The notes under the pieces were generated by a model. That model ran no database searches and was not told the origin of the DNA. It saw nothing but the letters and a program-made list of their open reading frames with translations. From Halodesulfovibrio sp. MK-HDV (GTDB taxonomy: Bacteria; Desulfobacterota; Desulfovibrionia; Desulfovibrionales; Desulfovibrionaceae), in the NCBI RefSeq assembly GCF_009914765.1, contig NZ_WYDS01000001.1:124001-188000 (forward strand): a DNA stretch of 64,000 nt. Reading direction: 5' to 3'. Below are positions 34,614 to 43,927 of this stretch, piece after piece. Made by a program: the position numbers and the translations under genes. Position 1 is the first letter of the stretch; every line of letters begins with the position of its first letter.

Positions 34614-35162
34614 TTATTGAACCTGAATATACGAAGTGACTGATCGAACTTTAGGAACTGCGTTTGCGTGCTGAATAATTTTTTGTTTCTCTTTGTCAGA
34701 GGCGACAATACCTGTGAGAACAATGTTGCATTGTACAACATCAACAGAAACGTTGGTGGACCAAATTTCTTTGTCACCAATTAAAGTTTTTGTGAGTCCT
34801 GCGCTCATAGACATGTTGTCTGTGGTTCCGCAGAAGTCTTGCTGGTTTTTGAGAAGTAGGTACGGCACAACACTTTGGACACCTTCTGTGTCGCGTGCCG
34901 TAGAGATCACTAGGTTACGTTGTGCAAGGGAATCTACTTCACCGATAAGATATGCTTTCCCATTGTAGGTGTTGACGGAGATATCAAGGGAATTGATTCC
35001 TTTGCTCTCAACCATTTTGGAAAGGATAGTTGCTGTGATAACCGTGTCTGAATATTGTTTGCTTATGTTGCGCTCGTCCACGGCAGCATTGTACACGGCA
35101 CACCCTGAAAGGGCGTAGCAAAGTGTAAGTATTACAGTAATACAAAATAGCTTCTTTAGCAT
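34614..35162 (-). CDS. BON-domain lipoprotein (OsmY/DolP-like)
   Basis: 182 residues. Lipobox ALSGC at about residues 15-19. Two BON domains: residues about 45-105 (ISVNTYNGKAYLIGEVDS) and 115-180 (SVDVVQCNIVLTGIVASD, ending VRSVTSYIQVQ). BON domains bind phospholipid or act in envelope stress in the OsmY and DolP families. ATG at 35162 has AGGAG eight bases upstream. Convergent with the lipoprotein array; its 3' end was copied three times into the array spacers. Confidence 0.88.
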   Translation of the reverse strand: MLKKLFCITVILTLCYALSGCAVYNAAVDERNISKQYSDTVITATILSKMVESKGINSLDISVNTYNGKAYLIGEVDSLAQRNLVISTARDTEGVQSVVPYLLLKNQQDFCGTTDNMSMSAGLTKTLIGDKEIWSTNVSVDVVQCNIVLTGIVASDKEKQKIIQHANAVPKVRSVTSYIQVQ

Positions 35163-35188
35163 ATGTGTGTCTCCTAATGCTATGGGGA

Positions 35189-36403
35189 TTAACGGAAGCT
35201 TTTTCTGGCACGAGCAAGCCACGCAGTTAGACGTGGTTCAACTCCTTGCTCTCGCTGCTGATAAAATCTGCGACCTGCGAGATCGTCAGGAAGGTATTGC
35301 TGGGGAACATACCCTTCTGGATAGTTGTGCGGATAAAGGTATCCCTTACCGTACCCCCACTCCTTTTGGAGTTTGGTGGAAGGGTTTCGCAGGTGCAGTG
35401 GAACAGGTTTGCTTCCATGTGCCCGTATCTCTTTTGCAGCGGCCAAGTACGCTGCATAGGTCGAATTACTCTTAGGTGCAAGCGCCAAATACGTTACAGT
35501 TTCGGCCAGTGGAATGAAGCCTTCTGGCATTCCAACAAACTCGGTAGCTTGCTGACATGCCACTGCTAGAGGTAGTGCGTTAGGATCTGCAAGGCCAACA
35601 TCTTCCGAAGCGGAGAGTATTAGTCGTCGGCATATGAATCTTGGATCTTCTCCACCTTCAAGTAGGCATACTAGGTAATAGAGCGCTGCATCTACGTCGC
35701 TACCACGGATCGATTTGATCATCGCGGAGGCAAGTTCGTAATGGCTGTCTCCATTTTTGTCATGGCGTGCGAGTACGTCTGGGAGAACGGCTTTAAGTTG
35801 ATCCGGTTCCCTTGATTCAGGTGGAAGTTGTGCAATATATTCCACAAGGTTTAGCATTGTACGTGCATCGCCGTGAGCAATTCCCGCAACCATTTCGTAA
35901 ACAGTGTCGTCTAATTCAACACCACACGCTTCAGCACCTTTTTGTGCGAGTGTCTGAAGTGATGTATTGGGTAGTGGTTTTAATTTGAGTGTGTGGAGTC
36001 GGGATAACAGCTGACGTGTGACACTGAAAGACGGATTCTCAGTAGTCGTTGCAATGAGTGTAATTTCACCTGATTCTAAGATAGGAAGAAAAAAGTCCTG
36101 CTGAGCTTTAGAGAATCGATGTAATTCATCTAGCACGAGTACTTCAATGTCTTTCAGGGATTTTCGAAGCTGTGTTAGTCCAGCCTCCGGCGCACTTACT
36201 CGAAGCCACTTCAAGCCCGTGTGTTTGGCAAGTAAGAGTGCAAGAGTCGATTTGCCGCATCCTGGAGGGCCGAACATAAGCAAGCTAGGAAGTCGGTTTG
36301 CTTTAGTCAGCGCAGTGATACGTGCAGAAAGATGTTCCTGTCCTGAGAATTCTTCAAAAGAATTAGGGCGAATTTTGTCTGCAAGAGGTTGTTTTGCCTC
36401 CAT
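35189..36403 (-). CDS. rarA: Replication-associated recombination protein A
   Basis: 404 residues, AAA+ clamp-loader-like ATPase (MgsA/RarA) acting at stalled forks. Walker A FGPPGCGKST at about residue 44, Walker B VLVLDELHRF, sensor 1 ATTENPSF, and the C-terminal tetramerisation domain with LCRRLI-like and YPHNYPEGYVPQQYLP near the end. Start at MEAKQP because AAGGAG sits six bases upstream. It is 13 bases after rsmE. Confidence 0.95.
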   Translation of the reverse strand: MEAKQPLADKIRPNSFEEFSGQEHLSARITALTKANRLPSLLMFGPPGCGKSTLALLLAKHTGLKWLRVSAPEAGLTQLRKSLKDIEVLVLDELHRFSKAQQDFFLPILESGEITLIATTTENPSFSVTRQLLSRLHTLKLKPLPNTSLQTLAQKGAEACGVELDDTVYEMVAGIAHGDARTMLNLVEYIAQLPPESREPDQLKAVLPDVLARHDKNGDSHYELASAMIKSIRGSDVDAALYYLVCLLEGGEDPRFICRRLILSASEDVGLADPNALPLAVACQQATEFVGMPEGFIPLAETVTYLALAPKSNSTYAAYLAAAKEIRAHGSKPVPLHLRNPSTKLQKEWGYGKGYLYPHNYPEGYVPQQYLPDDLAGRRFYQQREQGVEPRLTAWLARARKSFR

Positions 36404-36416
36404 AGACATCTCCTTG

Positions 36417-37148
36417 CTAACGTGCAGCATTGTTTACTTCACCTTTCCACCATGCAAGTCCGAGACACAGCAGGGCTGCTGTTTCCCAGCGTAAAATTCT
36501 TTTTCCAAGACTTACTGGCTTGGCGCCTTGGTTTTTGAAATATTCAGCTTCAGCATCGGAAAATCCGCCTTCCGGGCCGATAATGAAGAGTGTTTTTCCT
36601 GAAAGATCAAGCTGCTCGGAAGATAGAATGTCAGATGGTGACTGGCCTTCCCAGAGCATGAAAATATTATCAAAATCTTCAGCTCGGTTCATAACACCTT
36701 TTGATCCAGTAGGAAATGTTGCGAGTTCTGGAATCCAAGGATTGTCACATTGTTTAGCTCCAGCCAGCATTTGGCCTTCCCAACTTTCTTTAACTTCTGA
36801 GGGAACTTTGGATTGGGAACGGTCGGCCTGCCAGAACCAGAGTCCTGCAGCTCCGAATTCAACAGCTTTTTCAAAAATCCAGCCACGCCGCACGGATTTT
36901 CCCCAACCTATCGCAACATAATGCTCTGCCTTTGGCTTAGGGTGCTGAATGATTTCTTGCTGCTCAATAGATACCGTATGTTTATCCATTTCGGTAATGG
37001 TAAAGGTGCCTTCTTGTCCTTTACCGTCTAACAGACGAATAGTCTCGCCTGTTCGCATGCGTAGTACTTTAATCGCATGTTTAGCTTCTTGACCTTCAAG
37101 CACACAGTGCTCGTCCCATTTATCTGTTTCAAGAAAAAATGTTTTCAT
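36417..37148 (-). CDS. rsmE: 16S rRNA m3U1498 methyltransferase
   Basis: 243 residues, SPOUT-family methyltransferase. N-terminal PUA-like domain, then the knot motifs FIIGPEGGFSDAE (about 189-201) and LGKRILRWETAALLCL (about 219-234), the hallmark of RsmE. First gene of a two-gene unit with rarA. Confidence 0.95.
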   Translation of the reverse strand: MKTFFLETDKWDEHCVLEGQEAKHAIKVLRMRTGETIRLLDGKGQEGTFTITEMDKHTVSIEQQEIIQHPKPKAEHYVAIGWGKSVRRGWIFEKAVEFGAAGLWFWQADRSQSKVPSEVKESWEGQMLAGAKQCDNPWIPELATFPTGSKGVMNRAEDFDNIFMLWEGQSPSDILSSEQLDLSGKTLFIIGPEGGFSDAEAEYFKNQGAKPVSLGKRILRWETAALLCLGLAWWKGEVNNAAR

Positions 37149-37191
37149 GAATTTCTATCTCATTATTGTATGTAGTGCCAATGGCAATAAA

Positions 37192-37219
37192 AAAAGGGAA
37201 GCCATTCGGCTTCCCTTTT
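37192..37219 (-). terminator. Terminator after gcvT
   Basis: 12-bp stem (37192-37203 with 37208-37219), loop ATTC, then TTTATTGCC on the minus strand. Confidence 0.8.
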
Positions 37220-37241
37220 AATTTATTCATTTGGATGCAGC

Positions 37242-38330
37242 TTAGTCAACAAGCTTCATGCGTGCAGTGCCATCTTTGTAGAATGGCAGTTCTGCTTTTG
37301 TTGCTTCAAGGGAAGTACGCGCGCCTTTAACGAGGAATTTTTCATTATCAGCAGCTTCAATTTTTACGTAAGCTAAGGCAACGGAATGTCCAACACTCGG
37401 GCAGTAAGAACCACTGGTAACGTGGCCAACTTCTGTGCCGTCTTCAAGTGTAACAACGTCATCGTGACGTGCGGAACGTCGACCCGGAATGGAAAGAGCG
37501 ATAAGGAGTTCGGTTCCTTCACGGTCTTTACCTTTACCTACGTACTCTGCTTCAGAGCGAAGCATCCAGCCCATGCCGGCTGCGGTAGGGGAGTGAGTAG
37601 TGTCGAGATCCTGACCGTAAAGTGGGAGGCCCACTTCAAGGCGAAGGGTGTCGCGTGCACCAAGGCCAGCTGGTTCAACTTCTTCCTGAGCCATCAGGGC
37701 TTCCCAAAGTGCTTTTGCATTTTCGGAAGGAAGGTAGAATTCGTAACCCAATTCACCAGTGTAACCAGTACGGCTAATGATGACAGGCTGACCTTTAAAT
37801 TCAACAGTGCGGAAGTTGAAATATTTGAGATCTCGCAGGGAGCTGTCGAATATTTTTTCAAGCACGTCGTAAGATTTAGGGCCCTGAAGGTCAATCTTTG
37901 CAGTCTGGTCAGACATATCTTCGAGAGTCACGTACTCAGGAAGACGTTCTTTTATCCAGTTAAAATCGCTTTTAATACAGGCAGCGTTGACGACGAGCAT
38001 GTATTCGTCTTCTTCGAGACAATATACGATAAGGTCGTCAAGAATGCCGCCTTCTTTGTTCAGAAGAAAACCGTAACCGCACTTACCTGGAGCAAGTTTT
38101 TCCAGGTTATGTGTTACGATTTTAGAAAGAGCATCGCGAGAGCCTGCACCTACGAGAGCAAATTCGCCCATGTGGCAAATATCGTAAATTGAAGCTTGCT
38201 CACGGCAATGAGTGTGTTCAGCGATAATGCCTGTATACTGGATAGGCATTTCCCATCCGGCAAATGGAGCCATTTTGGCACCAGCAGCTTTGTGCCACGC
38301 GGTAAGCGGGGTATGTAAAGTTTTAGACAC
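37242..38330 (-). CDS. gcvT: Aminomethyltransferase, glycine cleavage T protein
   Basis: 362 residues. Transfers the methylene group from aminomethyl-lipoyl H protein to tetrahydrofolate. GWEMPIQYTG, SIYDICHMGE, GILDDLIVYC and SRTGYTGELGYEFY are all family blocks. The GTG at 38330 is the start: GGGAGGACATGCT precedes it. gcvH and gcvP are not next to it, so the system is split in this genome. Confidence 0.95.
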   Translation of the reverse strand: MSKTLHTPLTAWHKAAGAKMAPFAGWEMPIQYTGIIAEHTHCREQASIYDICHMGEFALVGAGSRDALSKIVTHNLEKLAPGKCGYGFLLNKEGGILDDLIVYCLEEDEYMLVVNAACIKSDFNWIKERLPEYVTLEDMSDQTAKIDLQGPKSYDVLEKIFDSSLRDLKYFNFRTVEFKGQPVIISRTGYTGELGYEFYLPSENAKALWEALMAQEEVEPAGLGARDTLRLEVGLPLYGQDLDTTHSPTAAGMGWMLRSEAEYVGKGKDREGTELLIALSIPGRRSARHDDVVTLEDGTEVGHVTSGSYCPSVGHSVALAYVKIEAADNEKFLVKGARTSLEATKAELPFYKDGTARMKLVD

Positions 38331-38382
38331 AGCATGTCCTCCCGAATCTGGTTACAGTGTTGTTGTTTTGTGGTTGTGTTTA

Positions 38383-40116
38383 TTAAAGATCGAAACCTTC
38401 AATAGATTTGTTTCGAGATTTGCGAATTGCTTTAATGTCGTCAAGCAGCGAGACCAGTTTGCCGTATTCTTTTTTTATGCCTAATCCGTACCCCGAAAGA
38501 TCGTCATCACGCTTGGTGATATAGTTACGGCATAAGTAACGGTCATTTAGTATAGTCTCAGTAATGCTGATCATAGAAGCAACTAGCTCGTCGAAATATG
38601 TTGCAATGTCGAACTTTAATTCTTGTAAAATACGAACGGCTTGATGAAGCATTTCTGCGTACGGGATTTTTTCACCCTTAATTTTACGCTTTTTCAATCG
38701 TTCAAGAATCATAACTTTTCGAGCTTGCTGGATATAGTTGTAGCGAAGCTGAACGTCTTGATAGAGGTTTTTGTGCCCGTCGAAAGACTCTTCATTTTCA
38801 GGATCGAACAGGTAGCCATCCAGAATTTTTACGACATTTGCGTAAAATTCGTCTGAGTAGCTTATGATGCGACGTTGGTGCTTCGATAGCCAAGAATATA
38901 AAAATTTAAGGCGCTTTTCTTCGGTGTCAGTGTTTTCAACAAGCTCAACTCGCTTGTACGTAATGTGCCCGACATATTCACCGCGTACGATATCGTTTAA
39001 ACGCAGGATCATGTTTGTAGTATCTTTAATGATATTAAGATCATCAATGGCACGACCGGTAATTGGGTGGATAACTTCTTGTTTTGCTACAGAAAGAGCA
39101 CGTTCTTGTCGAACGTTTTCCGGGTTGAATTTATGCTGCGTGTATGTAACGCGCAAAATTACAACATGCCGTTTTCTATTAACAAAGAAGCCACCTTCTT
39201 CTAAACGACGAATTACTTCGGTCTGATCTTCATCAACCTGTACAAGCGCAATTTTCTCCACAGTAGGATAGCGCCGTTTCTTGGTAGCAGAGGATATCGT
39301 CGTGATGACTCGGTCTGTTTGTCCAAGTACACGAACCATGAATTTTTCACCAGTCTTATGTAATCGACGAGAGAATAAGGCGCTTGAAGTTCGGCGTTCG
39401 GAACAAATGGTAAAACCGTAAAGCTCCATAAGATATTGATATACAAATGCTCTGTTGTTTTCGTATTTTTTATGGTTCCCAACTTCGAACTTTTTAGCTC
39501 GAAGTCCAAAACGTTTTATCTCTGGATCAAGATCAGAAGGGAAGGAACCGTACACGCCTGCAAGGTGAAAGAAGCCGGATGAATCTAATGCCAGAACATG
39601 CGCTCTATCCATTTCAAGAATGTAAGGGAGCAACTGGGGGTAATAATCCAGTACGGAGGTGTCCACCTTGCCGAATTCATGCTTGAAATTATCGTGCATT
39701 TTCCGTGGAATACGGTTTTGAATTGTTTCAATATTTTTTTCAATTGTGCAGTTTTCTAAAGGGCAGGCATAGCCGTCTGCCTTAAATGTCACATCCATTA
39801 ATGAATGTAGAATATCAAATTGAAAAATTTCAGAAAAATATTGAAGTTCACGCTCGAAAGCTACTAACGAAAAACCGGGCAAATCTTTGTATTCGAAAAA
39901 ATCGCTTTCAAATGAAGGTAGCAGTTCCCCGCGCTCAACAAGTGGATAGTCGTTGTTTTCAAAAAAAGGACGCAACAGACATTGCGTGATCTGGACGGCA
40001 TCAAGAAAGTCCTTAAGTTCAGAAAGAGTAGTGATGCTGATAGGTTCGCTAAATGAAAAAGAGTCTTTCCATGGTAAACCGCATTCGCGGAAGGCGTCTT
40101 TCCAGTGTTTTGGCAT
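38383..40116 (-). CDS. Large conserved protein, unknown function
   Basis: 577 residues, soluble, no recognised domain. The N-terminal half contains aromatic-rich segments and a CPLENC pair; the middle (about 225-330) is basic and beta-rich (VRVLGQTDRVITTISSATK) with the shape of a nucleic acid-binding region; the C-terminal 200 residues are helical with many charged residues. No signal peptide. No good ribosome site, so the exact start is open (Met at 40122 is an alternative). It is divergent from the GAF protein gene. Confidence 0.65.
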   Translation of the reverse strand: MPKHWKDAFRECGLPWKDSFSFSEPISITTLSELKDFLDAVQITQCLLRPFFENNDYPLVERGELLPSFESDFFEYKDLPGFSLVAFERELQYFSEIFQFDILHSLMDVTFKADGYACPLENCTIEKNIETIQNRIPRKMHDNFKHEFGKVDTSVLDYYPQLLPYILEMDRAHVLALDSSGFFHLAGVYGSFPSDLDPEIKRFGLRAKKFEVGNHKKYENNRAFVYQYLMELYGFTICSERRTSSALFSRRLHKTGEKFMVRVLGQTDRVITTISSATKKRRYPTVEKIALVQVDEDQTEVIRRLEEGGFFVNRKRHVVILRVTYTQHKFNPENVRQERALSVAKQEVIHPITGRAIDDLNIIKDTTNMILRLNDIVRGEYVGHITYKRVELVENTDTEEKRLKFLYSWLSKHQRRIISYSDEFYANVVKILDGYLFDPENEESFDGHKNLYQDVQLRYNYIQQARKVMILERLKKRKIKGEKIPYAEMLHQAVRILQELKFDIATYFDELVASMISITETILNDRYLCRNYITKRDDDLSGYGLGIKKEYGKLVSLLDDIKAIRKSRNKSIEGFDL

Positions 40117-40446
40117 TGGCAATTTGGCTGGCTGTCGTTAAAAAAAGTAAAATCTCTATTTACGCTAATAGTTCAATGTGCTTGCTAATCTTTGCATACT
40201 ATTTTTTTTTTCTAAAAAAAACTCTAGCATTTCATAGAAAAAAACCTGTACTCTCATTGCTTGGCGTCTTATTAAAAAAATGATAATAAATTCTGAGGGC
40301 TTTATCTATATACAGAGCCGCAATGGTTAGCCCCTAAAAGGGTGGTTGGCCTATGTTCTATACGTAAAAAACGTTATAGGATGTTGCGCTGCAAAGTTAT
40401 TATTTACATCTGCGCAAACCATAATATTTTGACTGGGTTATATTGG
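40117..40446. other. Divergent AT-rich promoter region
   Basis: No gene seen. Very AT-rich (T9 and several A runs) between two divergent genes; both promoters must lie here. Confidence 0.4.
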
Positions 40447-41502
40447 ATGAATACAACCACTTGTTATGAAAGAATTTTAGGCATTATCTGCAGTGTCTTT
40501 GATGCATATTCTGCTGTATTAATTATGCCGGATCGCTCCGGTAGTCACTTCTCTGTGGCCAGTAGTTTTAGCCTTGGAGACATGGTGAATAAGGACGAGA
40601 CTTTTTCTGCCGGAACAGGAAAAGGGCTGGTAGGGTGGATCATTAGTAATGAAGAACCCATGCTGGTTAATGACTTTGATACCAGACAGTATAATCTTGG
40701 GTATTATGCGCAGAATGAAGAAACTAAGATTAAAGCATTCATGGGGGTACCACTTAAAAATGGTGCCGGGGTGTTGTGTTTAGACAGTAAAAGACAGTAT
40801 TCATTTTCCAGTAAAGATCAAAAGATTCTACAACTGTTCGGGGAGCTTGTGTACGAGGTACATTCCCGTTCTTTTGTTGTTGAAGAACAGGTCAACTTAT
40901 CGCAGCAATACCATTGTTTGCAGGTGATTTATTCATTACGTAAGCATCTGAAAAAGTGGGACTCTTTTTTATCTAAGTTTTTAGTCCTTCTTTCAGATAC
41001 CTCTCATTTTGAATATTGCAGTTTGGCGACAAGGGATGAAGGCGGTCAAAATTACCATATTGAGGGTGAAAACTATCAACTGCTACGGGGTGAAATGGGA
41101 GAAATTCCATATGGTAGCGGCTTGGTAGGCTGGGTGTTTAAAAATAGTACGCCTTTCTTTGTGGAAGGCGGCAAGGCTGCAAGTCAAACTTCTCCACTGT
41201 ACGGAAAGAAAAAAGGTGTACCACAGTTTGTCAGCGTAATTTGTATTCCGCTGGAAATTGGGGGAATGACGCGAGGTGTGTTAACGCTTGCCAGTGAAAC
41301 TTCCAAAGTTATTCCTGAAGAGCTTAAGACATTTTGCCAGATGGCATCTGAACATCTTTCTTTGTTTTTGGAGAATTTGTACCTGCGCAGCAAACTGTAC
41401 GAGGCGCATCGACAGGTTGATGACCTGCAGCGCGCGGCAGCTTACGAACATGAAAATGAATCTCTATTTTCATTTTCATCTAAGACCCAAGAGAGCGAAT
41501 AA
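40447..41502 (+). CDS. Tandem GAF-domain protein
   Basis: 351 residues with two GAF domains, about 1-140 and 170-320. Each has the FxAGxGKGLVGWII / IPYGSGLVGWVF block, followed by GVPL and CIPLEIGGMTRGVLTL strands. No output domain, so it is likely a sensor partner or regulator that binds a small ligand. It ends in a Ser/Glu-rich tail directly before mreB: the stop overlaps the mreB ATG region (TAAATG), so the two are co-translated. Link to cell shape is therefore possible. Start at ATG 40447, ribosome site weak. Confidence 0.8.
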   Translation: MNTTTCYERILGIICSVFDAYSAVLIMPDRSGSHFSVASSFSLGDMVNKDETFSAGTGKGLVGWIISNEEPMLVNDFDTRQYNLGYYAQNEETKIKAFMGVPLKNGAGVLCLDSKRQYSFSSKDQKILQLFGELVYEVHSRSFVVEEQVNLSQQYHCLQVIYSLRKHLKKWDSFLSKFLVLLSDTSHFEYCSLATRDEGGQNYHIEGENYQLLRGEMGEIPYGSGLVGWVFKNSTPFFVEGGKAASQTSPLYGKKKGVPQFVSVICIPLEIGGMTRGVLTLASETSKVIPEELKTFCQMASEHLSLFLENLYLRSKLYEAHRQVDDLQRAAAYEHENESLFSFSSKTQESE

Positions 41503-42525
41503 ATGCTAGGAAAACTCTTGAGCATGTTCGGAAAAGATCTGGCTATGGATCTTGGAACTGCTAATACGCTTCTATATACAAAAAAAGACGGCATCGTACT
41601 TAATGAACCGTCAGTTGTTGCAATTGATGTCGAACGCAACAGCGTGCTCGCAGTCGGGCGCGAAGCGAAAGAATTTCTTGGTCGTACTCCTCGACGTATC
41701 CGTGCAATCCGTCCGATGAAAGACGGTGTTATTGCGGATTTTGAGGTTACCAAGCAAATGATTTCATACTTCATTAAAAAAGTTATTACTGGCTTTAGTC
41801 TTGTAAAGCCGAACATTGTAATTTGTGTGCCTACTGGTATTACTCAGGTTGAAAAACGTGCGGTAATCGAATCTGCTCAACAGGCAGGCGCTCGTGATGT
41901 AAAGCTCGTTGAGGAGCCAATGGCTGCAGCCATTGGTGCAGCACGTCCTATTCATCAGCCAGTGGGAACTATGGTTGTAGATATCGGTGGCGGTACAACA
42001 GAAGTTGCTATTATCTCTTTATCTGCCGTTGCTTATGCAGAATCAGTCCGCGTGGCTGGAGACGCATTAAACAGCGCCGTACAAAGATATTTTCAGGAAG
42101 AGTTCCAACTTCTTGTAGGTGAAAACCAGGCTGAAAAAGTTAAAATGACTATCGGCTCTGCTTTTCCTTTGCCAGAACCTCTGGTAATGACTGTACCGGG
42201 AAAGGATATTGTGTCAGGAACTCCAACCTCTGTTGAAGTGACTGATGAAGATATCCGCATTGCACTTTCTGAATCAGTAAAAGCGATTGTTTTTGCTGTT
42301 CGTAAAGCGCTTGAAAAAACCCCGCCTGAGCTTGCAAGCGACATTGCGGAACATGGCCTGCTTCTGGCAGGTGGTGGCGCGTTGCTTAAGGGACTTAATG
42401 AGCTTATTATGCAAGAGACTGGATTGCAGGTTATTATTGATGATGACCCGCTTACCACGGTTGTTCGAGGTACCGGCAAGACGCTGGAAGATCGAACGAA
42501 ATTCTCAGATGTGTACATAAACTAA
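41503..42525 (+). CDS. mreB: Rod-shape actin homologue MreB
   Basis: 340 residues, actin-like ATPase that guides lateral cell-wall synthesis. DLGTANTLLY phosphate-1 motif at about 17-26, VCVPTGIT, EEPMAAAIGA, VVDIGGGTTEVAII phosphate-2, and the adenosine motif LLAGGGALLKGL. Full length. No mreC or mreD follows; the next gene is suhB behind a terminator. Confidence 0.97.
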   Translation: MLGKLLSMFGKDLAMDLGTANTLLYTKKDGIVLNEPSVVAIDVERNSVLAVGREAKEFLGRTPRRIRAIRPMKDGVIADFEVTKQMISYFIKKVITGFSLVKPNIVICVPTGITQVEKRAVIESAQQAGARDVKLVEEPMAAAIGAARPIHQPVGTMVVDIGGGTTEVAIISLSAVAYAESVRVAGDALNSAVQRYFQEEFQLLVGENQAEKVKMTIGSAFPLPEPLVMTVPGKDIVSGTPTSVEVTDEDIRIALSESVKAIVFAVRKALEKTPPELASDIAEHGLLLAGGGALLKGLNELIMQETGLQVIIDDDPLTTVVRGTGKTLEDRTKFSDVYIN

Positions 42526-42531
42526 ATTACT

Positions 42532-42557
42532 AAGGCGACCCCAAGGTCGCCTTTTTA
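42532..42557 (+). terminator. Terminator after mreB
   Basis: 9-bp stem AAGGCGACC/GGTCGCCTT, loop CCAA, then T3ATC. Confidence 0.8.
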
Positions 42558-42571
42558 TCTTGGAAGACACA

Positions 42572-43345
42572 ATGGATTTAAAAAAGTTGTTACCGCAAGT
42601 TCGTGCTGCCGTTATTGAATCTGGTGCGCTTATTCAGGAAGCATGGGATAAGCCGCGTAAGGTTCGTTACAAAGGGCGTATTGATCTTGTAACGGAAACT
42701 GATGTTGCGGTAGAGAATGACGTGAAGGCAAGGCTTGCGAAGATTCTTCCTGAAGCAAGCTTTCTTGCTGAAGAAAGTGCAGCTGATGCTCCGCTGAATG
42801 ATCTGACATGGGTGATTGATCCAATTGATGGAACAACAAATTTTACTCATCAGGTTCCGTTTGTTTGTACTTCTGTAGGGTTGTGGCATAAAGGCAGGGT
42901 TGTGTTGGGTGTTATTAACGCTCCAATCATGAATGAATGCTTTTATGCTGTGGCTGGTAGCGGTGCTTGGTGTAATGACAAGCAGATTTTTGTGACAACA
43001 AACGATAATCTCGAACAATCGCTGATTGCAACTGGTTTTCCGTACACAATCGCAGAAGATGCTGACGAGATTACAGATCGTTTACGCCGTGTACTGCAAG
43101 GTGCACAGGGGATTCGTCGTTTAGGCGCTGCTGCACTTGATTTAGCATACCTTGCAGCCGGACGTTTTGATGCGTTTTATGAAAAGGGCTTGAAGCCTTG
43201 GGATACCGCTGCGGGCTGGTTGCTTGTAAACGAAGCTGGCGGTTGGGTAACAGAATATGATGCTTCGAATGACTTCTCTTTGTACTCACCAAATATTTTG
43301 GCGAGCAATACGCTTTTGCATGCAGAAATGACAAAGCTTATGTAG
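42572..43345 (+). CDS. suhB: Inositol-1-monophosphatase family protein
   Basis: 257 residues, Mg-dependent sugar phosphatase family (also a transcription/ribosome assembly factor in E. coli). Metal motifs: LVTETDVAVE, FLAEES, WVIDPIDGTTNF (about 83-94) and PWDTAAGWLLVNEAGG near the C-terminus. ATG at 42572 with GGAAGA upstream; a TTG twelve bases earlier is less likely. Transcribed past the mreB terminator. Confidence 0.9.
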   Translation: MDLKKLLPQVRAAVIESGALIQEAWDKPRKVRYKGRIDLVTETDVAVENDVKARLAKILPEASFLAEESAADAPLNDLTWVIDPIDGTTNFTHQVPFVCTSVGLWHKGRVVLGVINAPIMNECFYAVAGSGAWCNDKQIFVTTNDNLEQSLIATGFPYTIAEDADEITDRLRRVLQGAQGIRRLGAAALDLAYLAAGRFDAFYEKGLKPWDTAAGWLLVNEAGGWVTEYDASNDFSLYSPNILASNTLLHAEMTKLM

Positions 43346-43369
43346 CCCAGTGTTTGAATTGTGGTGATA

Positions 43370-43927
43370 TTAGGCAGATGTCGTGAAAATGATGTTTGCA
43401 CGAATAGCCCACACTAGAACGGGGGTAAGCATGCTTGGAAAATGCTCGTAGAGTGATTGCAGTTCTTCTGCATCCACATATAGTCCATCTTGGACTTCGT
43501 CAGGATTAGGCGAGAGCGTTTTTGTGCCGATATTCGCAGAATAGAGTGAAATCCATAATGTTGAATCGTCTATGCGTTCTTGCTGCGATTTTTGGTAATA
43601 CAGAGAGACTGATGGAATGTTGAGCTCTTTACGGAGTACTCTTTCAGCTGCGGCTTCTAGTGCTTCGTCTGCACCAACATGGGTCGCTGCAGAAATATCC
43701 CACATGCCCGGTGCCAATGCTTTATTATCTGACCGTCGTTGCAGAAAAAATTTCCCTTGTTTATTATAGATAAGAACGAAGACAGATTTTATTGCAAGAC
43801 GTTGCTCATGCGCGGTTGCTGAGGGCATGACCAGTAGAGGTTTGCCACTGCTGTCTACCACTTCAATATGACTCCCACGAGAAGCCGCATTGTCGGTGGA
43901 CGTGTTTGGATATGTAATGTCTGACAT
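43370..43927 (-). CDS. Nudix hydrolase (YfcD-like)
   Basis: 185 residues. Nudix box in the form G-x5-E-x7-RKEL at about 105-125 (VGADEALEAAAERVLRKELN), where Lys replaces the Glu of the standard REUxEE, so activity should be checked. The layout SVFVLIYNKQGKFFLQRRS upstream of the box matches isopentenyl-diphosphate isomerase-like YfcD proteins. It is divergent from rimI, with start codons overlapping by 11 bases. Confidence 0.85.
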   Translation of the reverse strand: MSDITYPNTSTDNAASRGSHIEVVDSSGKPLLVMPSATAHEQRLAIKSVFVLIYNKQGKFFLQRRSDNKALAPGMWDISAATHVGADEALEAAAERVLRKELNIPSVSLYYQKSQQERIDDSTLWISLYSANIGTKTLSPNPDEVQDGLYVDAEELQSLYEHFPSMLTPVLVWAIRANIIFTTSA

